Part shown: piece after piece, positions 23,601 through 35,600 of the stretch
Layout: each line of letters starts with the position of its first letter
Position numbering within the stretch: position 1 is the first letter of the stretch
Assembly: GCA_017506865.1 (NCBI GenBank)
Contig: JAFCMP010000036.1
Span: 186,001-250,000 of the forward strand
DNA from: Tribonema minus
Taxonomy: Eukaryota > Sar > Xanthophyceae > Tribonematales > Tribonemataceae
Direction: 5' to 3'
Length of the DNA stretch: 64,000 nt
The notes under the pieces: generated by a model
Database searches by the model: none
Told to the model about the DNA's origin: nothing
Seen by the model: the letters and a program-made list of their open reading frames with translations, nothing else
Program-made: the position numbers and the translations under genes

Positions 23601-26600
23601 AGTATGTCAGATTCGCATATGACACGTGGGAAGTGTCGCGTCGCGTGAACACACGCGCACGCAAATACACGCACAGCCATGCCCCCCCCCCCACACACAA
23701 GGCACACCCACACGTGCACACAAAGGAACACTCACGCACGGGCGCGCGCGCACACACACGCTCAGCGTTACAGAGCCACTTGTGATGCGCACATGATGCG
23801 TGGTACCATCGAAACCGTTCCGCATTAAACACCTAATCTTGGGGTTAGGTCATGGTTTGCTCTGCATCAACTTCACCAGGTGACTCTCAACGGACGCACA
23901 TCACCTCATGAGGCCTGCACCGCGAGCATGTCAGCGCAGCACTGCTGCAGCCTACGCGTGCGGCCGCAGCGCGCCCGTTACGCCGCCGCTGCCGCAGTCG
24001 CCGCCGCTGCCGCAGGCGCGCGACGCAGCATCGCTAACCCCCCACGCGACCCTCCCCTTTCCTGATTTTCCAGGCGCTGAGCAGCGCTGCGGAGGGCACG
24101 CGGCTGGCGCGCCTAGACTGCGCGGGGTACTTTGCGCGGGGCCTGGCGCTGCTGGCGCGCAAGTGGGTGAGTATTTTTAGGGTCAGGTAGGGTTTAGACC
24201 TGAGGTTGGGGGTTGGGGGGTACGGAGTCTCGGAGCGTTGTGGCGGCCTTGCGTCCGCGCGGCGGCGCGCGCAAGTGGGTGCGTACTGCTAGGGCTAGGG
24301 TTAGAGGTACTTTGCGCGGGGCCGCGCGCTGCTGGCGCGGCAATGGGTGCGTACTTCTAGGGTTAGGTAGGCCTGAGGTTGTGGTGGGGGGTTAAAGGGG
24401 GACTCGGAGCACTGTGGCCCTGCGTCTGCCCTGCAGCGCACGCTCGTCCGACTGCTTGAATCGCCAGCGCCGGCAGCCGCGCACTTGATGGCGCACCCCA
24501 GGTTTGACTGCTGGCTGGCCGCGATGTGCTGGCTGCGGTGGTACTTGCGGGGGGGAGGGGGAAGGGGGGGGGGGGGGGGGGGAGGGGGTAGCTGGAGCTT
24601 TTTCGGTGTCGAACGACGATTGTACCAGAGTTTGACATGAGTTTTACGGGCGTGGGGGTTGGGGGGGCTTGTTGTCTTGCGGTCTCACGCATAACGCCGC
24701 CGGCGCCGCGATAACGAGCGGACAACGACGCCGCAGTGTAGAAACATGCGCACCGGAGCACAGACGGCTTTGCGCTTGCGCAGCGCATGGAGGCGGACAC
24801 AGCAGCGGACACAACCGCCTGGACACCGCTCGCGACGGCGACAGACGCGCTGCACGGATGAGCGCTGCTGCGCATGTCGAGGGGTGGCCGCGGTGCAATG
24901 TTGGGGGGGCAGGCAACGGGGAGGCGGGTGCGCACGCCGTCTTTTCCCAGTGAGGTCCACAGCAGGCAACGGAGCACTGCTGCAGAGTGACCCCTGCGCG
25001 CCGTTTCATTTTAGCGATTGGCAGTGATGGGCGTGCCTGCATCCGACGCGAGGACGCTCGACGCCGCAGTGCGCCATCACAGCGTACATACCTGCGTAGA
25101 GTCAAGGCGGCACTCGGCGGTGCGAACGGGACGTTTGTGCGGTGTCTACGCGGGCACAGCGGCCGGGGGGGGGGGGGGGGGGGACGCTGCCATCAAACCC
25201 ACGTGCCCATGTCAAAAGCCACGGTGTGTGCTGCGTGGCACATGCGTCTCAAGTGCCGCCCTGCACAGCGCCGACTGCGCCGATCATGTGCCCAATGGCG
25301 CCAGCAATCAAGGCGAGCACTGACTGTGCGACGCGTTGACGGTGGCAACGCTCGTCGCTGCCTCGCGGGCGTGCCCAGCTCCTCCAAACCCTGGGTTCTA
25401 ATTCCAAGCGTTAGACCTGACCGTAAACTCTAACCCTAGCCCTCGTGTTTTGTCCCAACGGTCACCGCTCCCAGCTCCGCAAAAAACCTGGGTCCCAACT
25501 GCAAGCGTGAGACCTGACAGTAAACCCTCACCCCTAGCCCTTGGTTCTACTTGCAACGGTCACCGCTTGCGTGTGATTGCACTGCTGTGAACCCTGGGTT
25601 CCAACTTCAAGTGTGAGACTGAAACCTTAACTCTAGCCCTCGAATTTCGTCCCAACGGTCACGGCTCCCAGATCCGCAACAAACCTGGGTTCCAATTGCA
25701 AGCGTGTAGACCCTAATCCTAGTCCTTGATTCTAACCCTGAGGTTGCCGTTTGCACACATGCAGCTGCGCGATAACCTGGAAGCCATCCTGTCCGACAGA
25801 GCGCTGCTGGCGCACGCGGTGGAGGAGACGATCCGGTTCGAGCACGCGCTGGAGGCCGAGGTGACGCTCACTGCACAGTATGTATGTATACATGCATGTG
25901 TGTATGTGCACAGAATGTACTTTTGTGTGTGTCTTGCAGTATGAATACGTGTACGTGCACGTACAGTAGATACATGTTTGAGTTTCTTGCAGTATAATCT
26001 ATGTACGTGTTACCTATAACTGTGCAGTCCAGCAAAATGGAATGAGTCTTTTCTCCAACATGCAGACACACACAGAGAGAGAGGGTGTGTGTGTGTGATC
26101 GTCCCGAAGGGGGTCATCTTGACATTTTATGTCCTGCCAGATGAAAGTCTTCAATGTATTATTTTTGCCATCCATGAAACTAGGCTCTCGCTTCTGCCAT
26201 GCGGCAGAAGCATGACCTACCGGCCAGCAAAAGTGAAGAGGCAGCATCGGGCCTGTGCATGTTCATCGTCACCACAACGAGCGGTGTACCTCATAGTACA
26301 ATTGATGGACTGTGAGAGCTCAACAGCGCTTCCGCGCCTCCCATCAAGAACTACTGCGCATTGCTGCTCCCATGTCCATCCACGCCAATCAGCGGTGGCA
26401 CGTCACGTTCATCAGGCACACTTGCACACTTGCACTAGAAGTTGAGAAGCAAGCCGACGCGACCGCAGCAGCATCGCGGCGACTGCGATCACTCCAGGCG
26501 CGCGCCTCTCCTGCACGCCCGCCGCCCCTGCGCTGCTGCCGCAGCATATTACGGCAGGCGCGCTACGGCGATGATTGGCGCCCCATGCCCCCTGCCTGCG

Positions 26601-29600
26601 CTGCTCTCGCATGCGCGGTGTCACATTCCCCGCTCAAGCTTGAACTTGATGAGTGAGCATCGGAAGCTCAGTCATAGAACGCGACTGCAGCGATGCCATG
26701 GCCTTTGAACGTTCATTAACGCTATCCCTCACTCGTGCATACCTGCCCTTGCAGGTGCGGTACGGCGAGATGGGCGCCCTGTACCCCTGGCTGCAGTGGC
26801 CGCGCTGCATTCACGTGCTGAGCCGCCACCCTCTGCGCTTCAAGCTATGGCTGAGCGTCGACCAGGTCAGTTTTGCAGGAGTGTCACTTTCTCAAAGTTG
26901 AAGTGTGTTGACCAGGTCAATTTCAGGGCACGAGTATCGCTTCCTCAGACTTGAAGCAACTACGGCCTGAGCACTGACCTCGTTGGTTCTTGCAGCAGGC
27001 GTGATTGACTCGTAGTGCAAAGCGGCGGTTGCTGCCGCTGCTTCCCTCGCAGCATGTGACTGAGCGTCTACCAGGTCAGTTGTGCTCCGGGCATGGGGGG
27101 ACTGGTTTTTTGCGCCCTCTAGAAGCAACTTTGCACGCCACTCGCTTCCTCACGCTCCGCAGGATTCCCTTGACATTAGAGTACCGTAGTCGACAGCACA
27201 AGCGCCACGCAGCGCGGCGCCGCGGCGAAACGACGTCTCGCTGCCGCCTGCTGCCGCGTGTGCTGCCCGAGGGTACAGTGGATGCATGTCATTCAGCAGC
27301 GATGGACGGCGTGCGACTCCATGCAAAACGGTGGTCGCGCCCGGGACAGCGGGTTAAGGTTAAGGTCAGGCAGGGCGGGGACAAGTACTACGGTTGAGAC
27401 GACCATCTCACGCCGCCGCGAGCCGTCGCACGCGCCAGAGCAACAGCCAGGTGCACGACGAGCACCAACCAGCACCTCACACTGCAGGCTGCCGCTGGTG
27501 GCAAGAGCACCAGCGCGCACGCGCACTTCACAGCCGTTTCGCCATCGTGAAACCGCCGCCGCTCCTGTCGCCCCGCGCGCGCAGGAGCTCGCGCGCGCCG
27601 TCTGCTATGCCGTGCAGTCGGACGACGCGGCGTGGGCGCCGGCCGGCGGCGAGCTGAGCGCTGCTGCCGGCGGCGCTGCTGCTGCTGCTGCCGCTGCGTC
27701 CACGGCCGCGACGCACGCCGCGCGGCGCTTCGCGCTGCTGTTCGCCTCCGTCACGCAGCGGTACGTAGCGGCATGGCAGGTCCAACGGTGGTTGGTGCCT
27801 TGACATTCAGCACGGCTATGCGGGCTGCGTCTGCTTCGCTTTTGTCCAGAGCTGGGGATGAGTGTGCGAGGCGTGATTGCCTACCAGCCAGGGCTCTGCT
27901 GCAGCTGCGTGCCTCGTTGTTGTTGGCCTGTGCCAATCAACAAGCGATTAGCTTTACGCCTCTGCTTTCCCAAGTCTCTCCGCAAACATTTCGCTTTTAT
28001 ACGCCTGTTCCCCCTGCGGATGCGTACGGGACGGGCGTGGCTGCGTGTCATACCCTGTTCGGATGCGGTCCTCTCGCGCCTGCATGGGTGGCGCACCGCA
28101 TGAGCTGCGCTGCGTGTGCTGCACACACCCTCTACTGCTGACAGCACCATGGTGGCAACAGAAAGCCGTATGCTTGCAACTGCTCCACCGTTGCTCGCCG
28201 CCGCCTGGGCGGGCACTCTGCCCACAGTAATTTTTTCGTGTGTAGTCCTGGGTGTTGCGGTGGCACTCGCGTGGCAGCGCCAGCGCGCCAATCCACGCAC
28301 TCTCTGGTGGCGCCTCTGCTCCGCCGTCACTCAGACCTGACCTTGAAGCGGCGCTGCGCTGTTCCGCATGCTTGATGACAGTCTTCAACTTTCTGCTGCC
28401 AGCATTTGCTCTGATTGATGGCAACTGTGTGCCCACGGCTCAGCGGCTCAGCGGCTGCTCGCCGTCTGCGGTGCAGCTGCAGCCTGTGACCACGCTCGAT
28501 GGGCTTGCGCAGACAGCAGCTTCAGTTGACTGCGTGCTGCTGCATTCTCGCTGCCTCTTCAAGTGCACACACTGAAGGCTCGTTGTGCGCCGCTCTGCGT
28601 GCCGTTGCGTCCGCAGCTACAGCCTGCTAGCGGGGCCGTCACAGCAGCACGATCAACAGCTGGACTTCGTCAACCAGATCCAGCGCCCCCTGCTTGAATC
28701 GTTTGCATCGGCCATCGCCGCGCGAGCAAGGGTGGGTGTGCGCGTCACCTGCGGAAGTTTGGGTCTGCCTTGTGTGCTGGCGCTGTTTCTGGCTGTTTTT
28801 TGCCGTTCAGCAAGTAGCACGTGTTTCGTAATGTGCACATTATTTGTACATGCACGTTGTGCTTACATAGTTTCTGATCCCCCAAAGAAGTACACGAGAC
28901 ACATTGCGTAGGTTCACGGTTTTCAGTCAAATTTTTCCTCCAGCAAGTACTTGCGCATGATACGAGAATTGCCTGATGGACACATAGAAAAGTGCCACAA
29001 TGGGCGATCAACTATTTTGATTTAGCAGCTCGTGTCCATGCGCATCACACGATGCAACGCAGAGGGCATTTGCATCTGAGCACTGCTGCAGCATCTGTGT
29101 CAGCGCTCTGCTGCGTCAGTGCTAATGATGCAATGGGGTTGATATTCGTCCCAATACCTACTTCTGACACCATCTTGACCGAGATACACACACTTGCATT
29201 TCCACCGGCCGCGATTTTGTGCATGCAATTTACGTTGTGGTAAAGTCACTGACTCCCCCCCCCCCTCACCCCTCCCTTGTGACCGTGCCTCGCAGGCATG
29301 CGATCTACCGCGCTTGTACACTCTGCCGGAGGGCGACATGATTGCCAGGTAATCCGGAAAACGTCTGCCAATGCGATGCATAAGAAACGCCCAGTGCGGA
29401 CTCACCGCACGTAGCCCTAACCCTAACCCTGATTGACAGCAGCAACGCGCGCGCCCGTGTGCGGCAATGCGCTGGGAGTGTGACTCGCTGCGTGCGAGCG
29501 GCTGCATCGGAGCACCGCCACCGCCGCGCGTTCTTTGCGCCGCCGCAGTGACAGATGCTGCATCGCCATGCTGCAGCGCGGCGCTGCCCTCGCCGTGCGC

Positions 29601-32600
29601 CGCGCACGCCCTCTGCCCACATGCCATGACGCTGAGTAGTCACAGCGGCTTTCACCGGCCTGATATGTGCGTGCCGCGGAGCGCCGCTGTCCTGAGACCG
29701 ACCAGCCGCTGCCTGTTGCGCAAGCACGTTGCGCTTCCAGAGCGAGCGAGCGCCGCTGCGCTCAACTGCTGTGACTACCCGCCTATGTTAGGGGTAGCGC
29801 CCGCGCGCAACAACGATCACCGCCCGTTGCGGCCGCCGATTCATTGGCCTTGCTATACGCGGCCACGGAGCGTTGCTGAGCGTTGCTGTCGCAGTGACGG
29901 CCAGCCGCCGTCTCTCGCACAAGTACGTTGTGCATAATTGCCGTTGCTCACTGCGTGCCCTTCTGTTAGTGACAGTTTGTCTGCCTGTGCCTCGCAATGC
30001 CACCCTCTGAGGCCGCTCGCTGTCTCTTGCACGAGCATGTTGGGCGTACCTTGCCTTTGCTCACTGCGTGCCGTTCCGGCTTTGTTTGCGTGTCTTGCGA
30101 TGCCCCCGCCCGTCGCATGACCAGATGGCGGTCATACTGCGCGCTCGTGGCCTCCGCGGCCTTCGTCCGGACCATGCTCAGCGACGCGGAGGTGAGGTTA
30201 CAGTTGAAGTAGAGCCCGGCCCTTGTTCGACACCGAGGTGCATCGCCTGCGCCCGGCTGATGTAGTACACACACCAAAGTATATGTTCTTGCATGGCACA
30301 CTCGACTCCACTGGCTGTTTCAGGGTAAAGTTTGAGGAGCATGTACGTAACATAGAATTGAACAACCCGTGGAGGCAGCCGTGTCAGTGTTCACGGCTCA
30401 CCTGTTGTTGTCTGAAAGACGTGGAAGTACGTGGAGACATCGCCCTGGAGTGCGCGTGCGCAAGGCACATATCCGGTCTCAACGCTTGCTAGCAAAGAGC
30501 GCTCACGGCTGTACTCATGGCGCGGAGTTGGATTTGCTGTGATTCGCGGCGCTTCCATGAAACCGCGTCGGACTTGACTGACGCAGATCCGCAACCGCAC
30601 GCATGCCGGCCCACCCACCCACAAAAAGCCTCACGCTTTTGAGATGTCCTGGTCGGCGCCAATTTTGCACTTCGCCGCTTTCACTACTGAGACAGAGCTT
30701 TCATGTACATTGCGCTCAAGGTGCGCGTGCTCAACGCCTGATCGCCGTTCCGACTTCGCTGTTCCGCTGTGCGCGCGCAGGACGAGACGCTGTTCGTCGA
30801 GCTGTCGCGAGCTGCGCGCGCGGCGCAGGTGAGCGCTGCCGCCGCACAGCTACTGAGCACTGCAATGACGCAGCAATGGTCCGTGCCGTGGGTATCAAAT
30901 GATTCCATTCGGACTTCACATCCAGAGTTCTCAGCTGTCAGGAAGCTTTGGAGCACTGCCATTCACGCCAATGCCGCCCCCCCTTTTGCTGTGCTACTGG
31001 TGTCCGAGAAGCGTGGACGTGTTGCGAGGCATGCACTTGTTTCCACACGTTGCTGACCCGCGCGCACCCAACACGCTGTGATCATGCCTGGGGACAGCAG
31101 GGCAGAGTGGCGCAAAAGCCAGTACCGTCAATGGCATTGTCAAAGAGACTTTTGAGTGCACCAAAAAGTAGCAATCGTCGATGGCAAGGCTTCAAAGTGA
31201 ACATCAACATGTCAAAGTGCATGTCAAAGTGCATACTTTGACATCTCTGTCTCAAGGCTGTGCCACGCATTACAAACCCCCGCATATCCAACACGGTATC
31301 ACTGGGCACAAGGACAGCAGGACGAGGGTAGCGCACAAGGGCCAGTACTGGTTGCTTCGAACTGCATGCATACATGCTGGTATGCGCTTCAGGCGCGCAT
31401 CAAGGGTTAGGGTTAGGGCTAGAGTGGTGAAGCGTCCAAACGCTCCTCGAGCGCTGTGGACCTGGGTCTTACCGTCCCCTCAAGGCTGTGCCAACAAAGC
31501 ATTCTTACATACATACTCTTGCTACGGTAGGAAACGGCACGCAGAGTGGCACAAAAGCTCATGTATACACGCAGCGACGATGCAGTGTTGTATTGCTAGT
31601 ATGTGGGGAGGGAAGGGGCAGGAGCCGCTGACAGTGTTACCACCTGACACACGTGTACAGGACAGGGTCATGTCAGCGCTCCACAGCATCATCGCCGCTG
31701 CCGCCTCTCTGCCTCAGTAACTCTGAGCTGAATGCCCCGTCCCCCCATTGCTGGCAGCCTACAACACCGATTCTTGCGTGGTTCTCGCATCCTCCCTTCA
31801 CCCTTTTGTGTGTTGTGGGCTTTTATTTTTTTTTGTTCTCGCATGCTCATTCCATCTGTGCGCGTGTGTGCGTGCTGCGTGCGCACGCGCAACAGCAGCG
31901 GGAGAGGGCCAGCCGGCACGAGCGCTTCTCGCCAACCAGGGCAGCGTCCACCGCGATGAGCGCTGCCTCCAGCGTCACGCAGCAGGTATGTACTTCGAAG
32001 TATGTACCTTAGGGTTAGGGTTGAGGTTGAGATTAGGGTTTCGCGGTGAGTTCACCGCGATGAGCGCTGCCTCCAGCGTCACGCAGCAGGTATGTATGTA
32101 CCTTAGGGTTAGGGTTAGGGTTGAGGGTAGGGTTTCGGGGTGAGTTCAACGCGATGAGCGCTGCCTCCAGCGTCACGCAGCAGGAATGTATGTAAGCTGG
32201 GGTGAGGGTTGGTGCCATCCTCCGCATCGTCGTCACACTTCCTCCGTTGGGGTTAGCGCAAGCGCCTTTAAGACCGTGCGCCCGCAAGCCCCGTGCGCGA
32301 CGCCGCCTGAGTCGCGCCGCACGCGGAGAACTGCTATCATAAAGAGGGTAGGTAGGGTTAGTGTTAGGAGCGTCACATGTGAGATGCGCTGCCCGCGGCG
32401 TCCCGCTTACCTCGGCTCACCTGCTTCGGCAGCTGGAGCTTTCGTGCGAAACGTTGACGCCTGCACCAGCAGCTTTGTCTGAAAGCGCATGCCCCGTGAC
32501 TCGTTAACTGCTGCACCCCGGCACGCGCAGCCCGCGCGCCAGAATTAGGATCAGGGTTAAGGTTAAGGTTAGGGTCAGGGTTTAGGGTGGAGTCCGCGTT

Positions 32601-35600
32601 CCAGCACTCTCTTGCTGTAGCAATTCAAGTGTGAGACCAATAATTGAGTGCGAGTGCAGCGCTTCGTTCTGTCAACTTCATCTAAAACTTCAAGCTGTGA
32701 CTCTCTGCGTCACCGCCTCAGGTCATGGAGTACGCCAGTGACCCGCCCACCATCATCGGGCCAACCAGAGCGGTGAGCCCAGAAACAGGGGCCGAAGTGC
32801 ATTTTTTTATTATTGCCGTGGCTGCAATTCACCGCTGGCGTTCTGCAGGGACCTTGCATCAGCACTACTACTATTAGCAAGGTCGTCCCCAAGAGTGGGC
32901 AACGGACTTGAAGTAGAGTTTGGCTCAAACACACAGCATGTTTGATTCGAAATGCACTTTTGTGATTCGTAGTTTGGTTGCAGGTGCTGAAACAGGCGTG
33001 CAATCGTTTTTTTTCGATTCAAAACTGTGTACGCGAAGCTCAAACTGGCTTTCAACTTGTTTCACAACATGGTTTTTCAGCGTCAACATCAGAGTTGGGA
33101 AATTTACTTTCAAAAACACCAACCTCACAATGCTTGCTCGCTCACATGTCCACAATATCCGATTTTTCTTGTCCATCAAGACAGCCGGGCATGAGCGCAT
33201 CATCCCAAGAAATTGGATTGATCATTACGGCGATTCCTTCTTGAAGATTGACCTCCCATACCGCGCTCTTCATCTGCATCGTACATGCGGAGTCCTCAAC
33301 CCATGTCCTGGCTCATTCCTGGACATTGTGAGTGCTAGCGGCACTGGGAGCCATGTGCCTCCAATCGCCGCTCTGATTGTCTATCACTGCTCAGGCTGAG
33401 CGCTGCACACGGCTTCTCCGTTGTCGTGCGCACGCGCGCACGTGGCAACGAGTGCCACCACTTGACTAGGTAGGGCTGGAACTAGAGTCATGGTCAGCAG
33501 AAACCCAACCCCATCTCAGCGCACACCACCTGCTGTAGTACGCGAATCACACCTTGCCGCCTGCCTACACTGCCAACCTCTGCAGGTGTTTGCGGCCGTG
33601 GGCACAATTCGAAGCGCCGCCAACACCATGCGGCCGCTGCTGCGGCACGCGCAGAGGTCGCCGCCGCCGCCGCCGCTGCCGCCGGCACCGCTGCCTCCGC
33701 TTGCAGGTGACCTCGCATGCAAATGCACACATGCCGCGATCACAGGTACTTCGCGACAGAGATTGGTCAGGGATCCAGCATAAATGGTCGACGCCAAGCT
33801 TGCTGCGATAGGAGTTGGCGAAAGTCTTGTTACAGAATGAGACAATGCTCAACCATCCAGCATAAATGGTCGACGCCAAGCTTGCTGCAATAGGAGTTGG
33901 CGAAAGTCTTGTTACAGAATGAGACAATGCTCAACCACGCGGCCGCAGTGTCCACGTGCGTGCCGCAGTGCACAGCAGTGCTCAGTGCTCCTGGAGTTAG
34001 GGCTAGGGTTAGGATAAGGCTTAGGTTTACATGCACGCGCACGAGGCAGCGCGAATTGCACATCTGTCACATGCAGCCTTGTGCGGAAATGGACAGTGCC
34101 TGACGCTTCTTGGCGATACCTGCAGCATGTACCTACTGAAAGGCACTTGAATGAACCATTATGGTTTGAAGCAGGGCTACTTCTGAAAGCAGCATCTTGC
34201 TCATGGCGCACCTATCGCTCCTGACGGCAGCACCTGACTGCAACAGCGCCACTGCCATCGTCTCAGTGACATCTGCAGGCGCATGCTGCGCACTCTCCGG
34301 CTGCGGACGGACAGTTCTCACTGTTTTTGGAGTGTGACGTTGGCAGATAATGGTGGTGCCAGCGGCTTGCCCGCCGCTGCGGAAGCTGTGGTCATGGCGC
34401 GCCCCGAGCCTTCAAAGAGCGCCATCTGTAATTGCGCACTGCCCTGCGCAGCACACGCTGCACACCCTCTACTCGCAGGATGGAACTGTTAGAATATGGA
34501 CCAGTTCCTGCTTCTGTCACAATCATCTGGTACGGGGGGGGGGGGTTCAGACCCAGCAGTTTCATACCACGTATCAGGCGTGTTCTCGGCAATGTCCGTT
34601 ACTTGGCGGTTACATCTGTCGTCTGACGGTTACATTCTGCTTTGTGTGTCCAGTAATATTCACTCTCGTAAGCCCAGCACCCGCGGTCTGGCGATGCCTC
34701 TCGGCCTCCTCTGCTGCCTGTGCTAGTGCGCAACACCGCATTTCTAACGGATCATCTCACTGTTCACACTCCATTGCGATTGCAGACGAGGATGCTGCGA
34801 CCACCGCAGCGGAAACGGAAGTCACGGCACAACCCGAGCCCCCGCCGCCGGTGGCGACGGCAACGACGGACGCCAAGCGCAGCGGCTTCGTGTTTGAGAG
34901 CGAAGCCGAGCGCTACTCGGCAATGACAAGCGCGCTGCTCGCCGACGCCATCCAGGTAAGCAGCGCAATAATTTGCCCATAACTTCACTTGCATGCGCTG
35001 ACGAATTCGCCTGCACGCGCCGATTCGATCACCGCGGAGCCCGTGCGGAACCCTTAGTGACACCCCCCCCTCTTCCCCCCCCCCTTCCGCCCCCCCCTTC
35101 TGGTCCCACAGAAACTGGCGGCGCCAGTGCTCAGCGCGCTCGTGCGCGACCTGGACCAGCAGTCGCGCGCCGACGCGGCGCAGCAGGAGGAGTACGCGGC
35201 GGCGGCGGCGCAGCCCGGCGCGGCGGCGGCGGCGGCGCTGCTGCGGCTGCAGCTGCTGCTGAGCGCGGCTGCGGGCGGCGCGCTGTCGCAGGTGGGTGGA
35301 GCGTCAACGTTGAAGTATGATAGAGACTTGCTGTGAAGTACAGGTAGAGGCGGAATCAGGGGCACAAGGGCGTTAGCGTTGGGGCTGACAGTGCGACGTG
35401 GCGTTTTGCGCGTTGCACGCCGAGAACTGGTGCCTTGCGGGATGATTCACGTTTACATACGGGCAGTCATTTAATGTTACAGCAGAGAGCTTGGGCTTGC
35501 AAGTTCGCAAGGCGCTATGCGCGTTTGAGGTTTGTCGCATGTTCAAGCGCCACAGGCTGTGATATCATCAATAACCTACATTTAGACGCCAAGAGGACTG

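Noticed and set aside
24437..24501. Exon-like segment with CTGCAG acceptor and CCCAG/GT donor (RTLVRLLESPAPAAAHLMAHP) between RINT1 exons 5 and 6
   Set aside because: It would end in phase 2, while the next exon needs phase 0. Exons 5 and 6 join directly in frame and match the family better without it.
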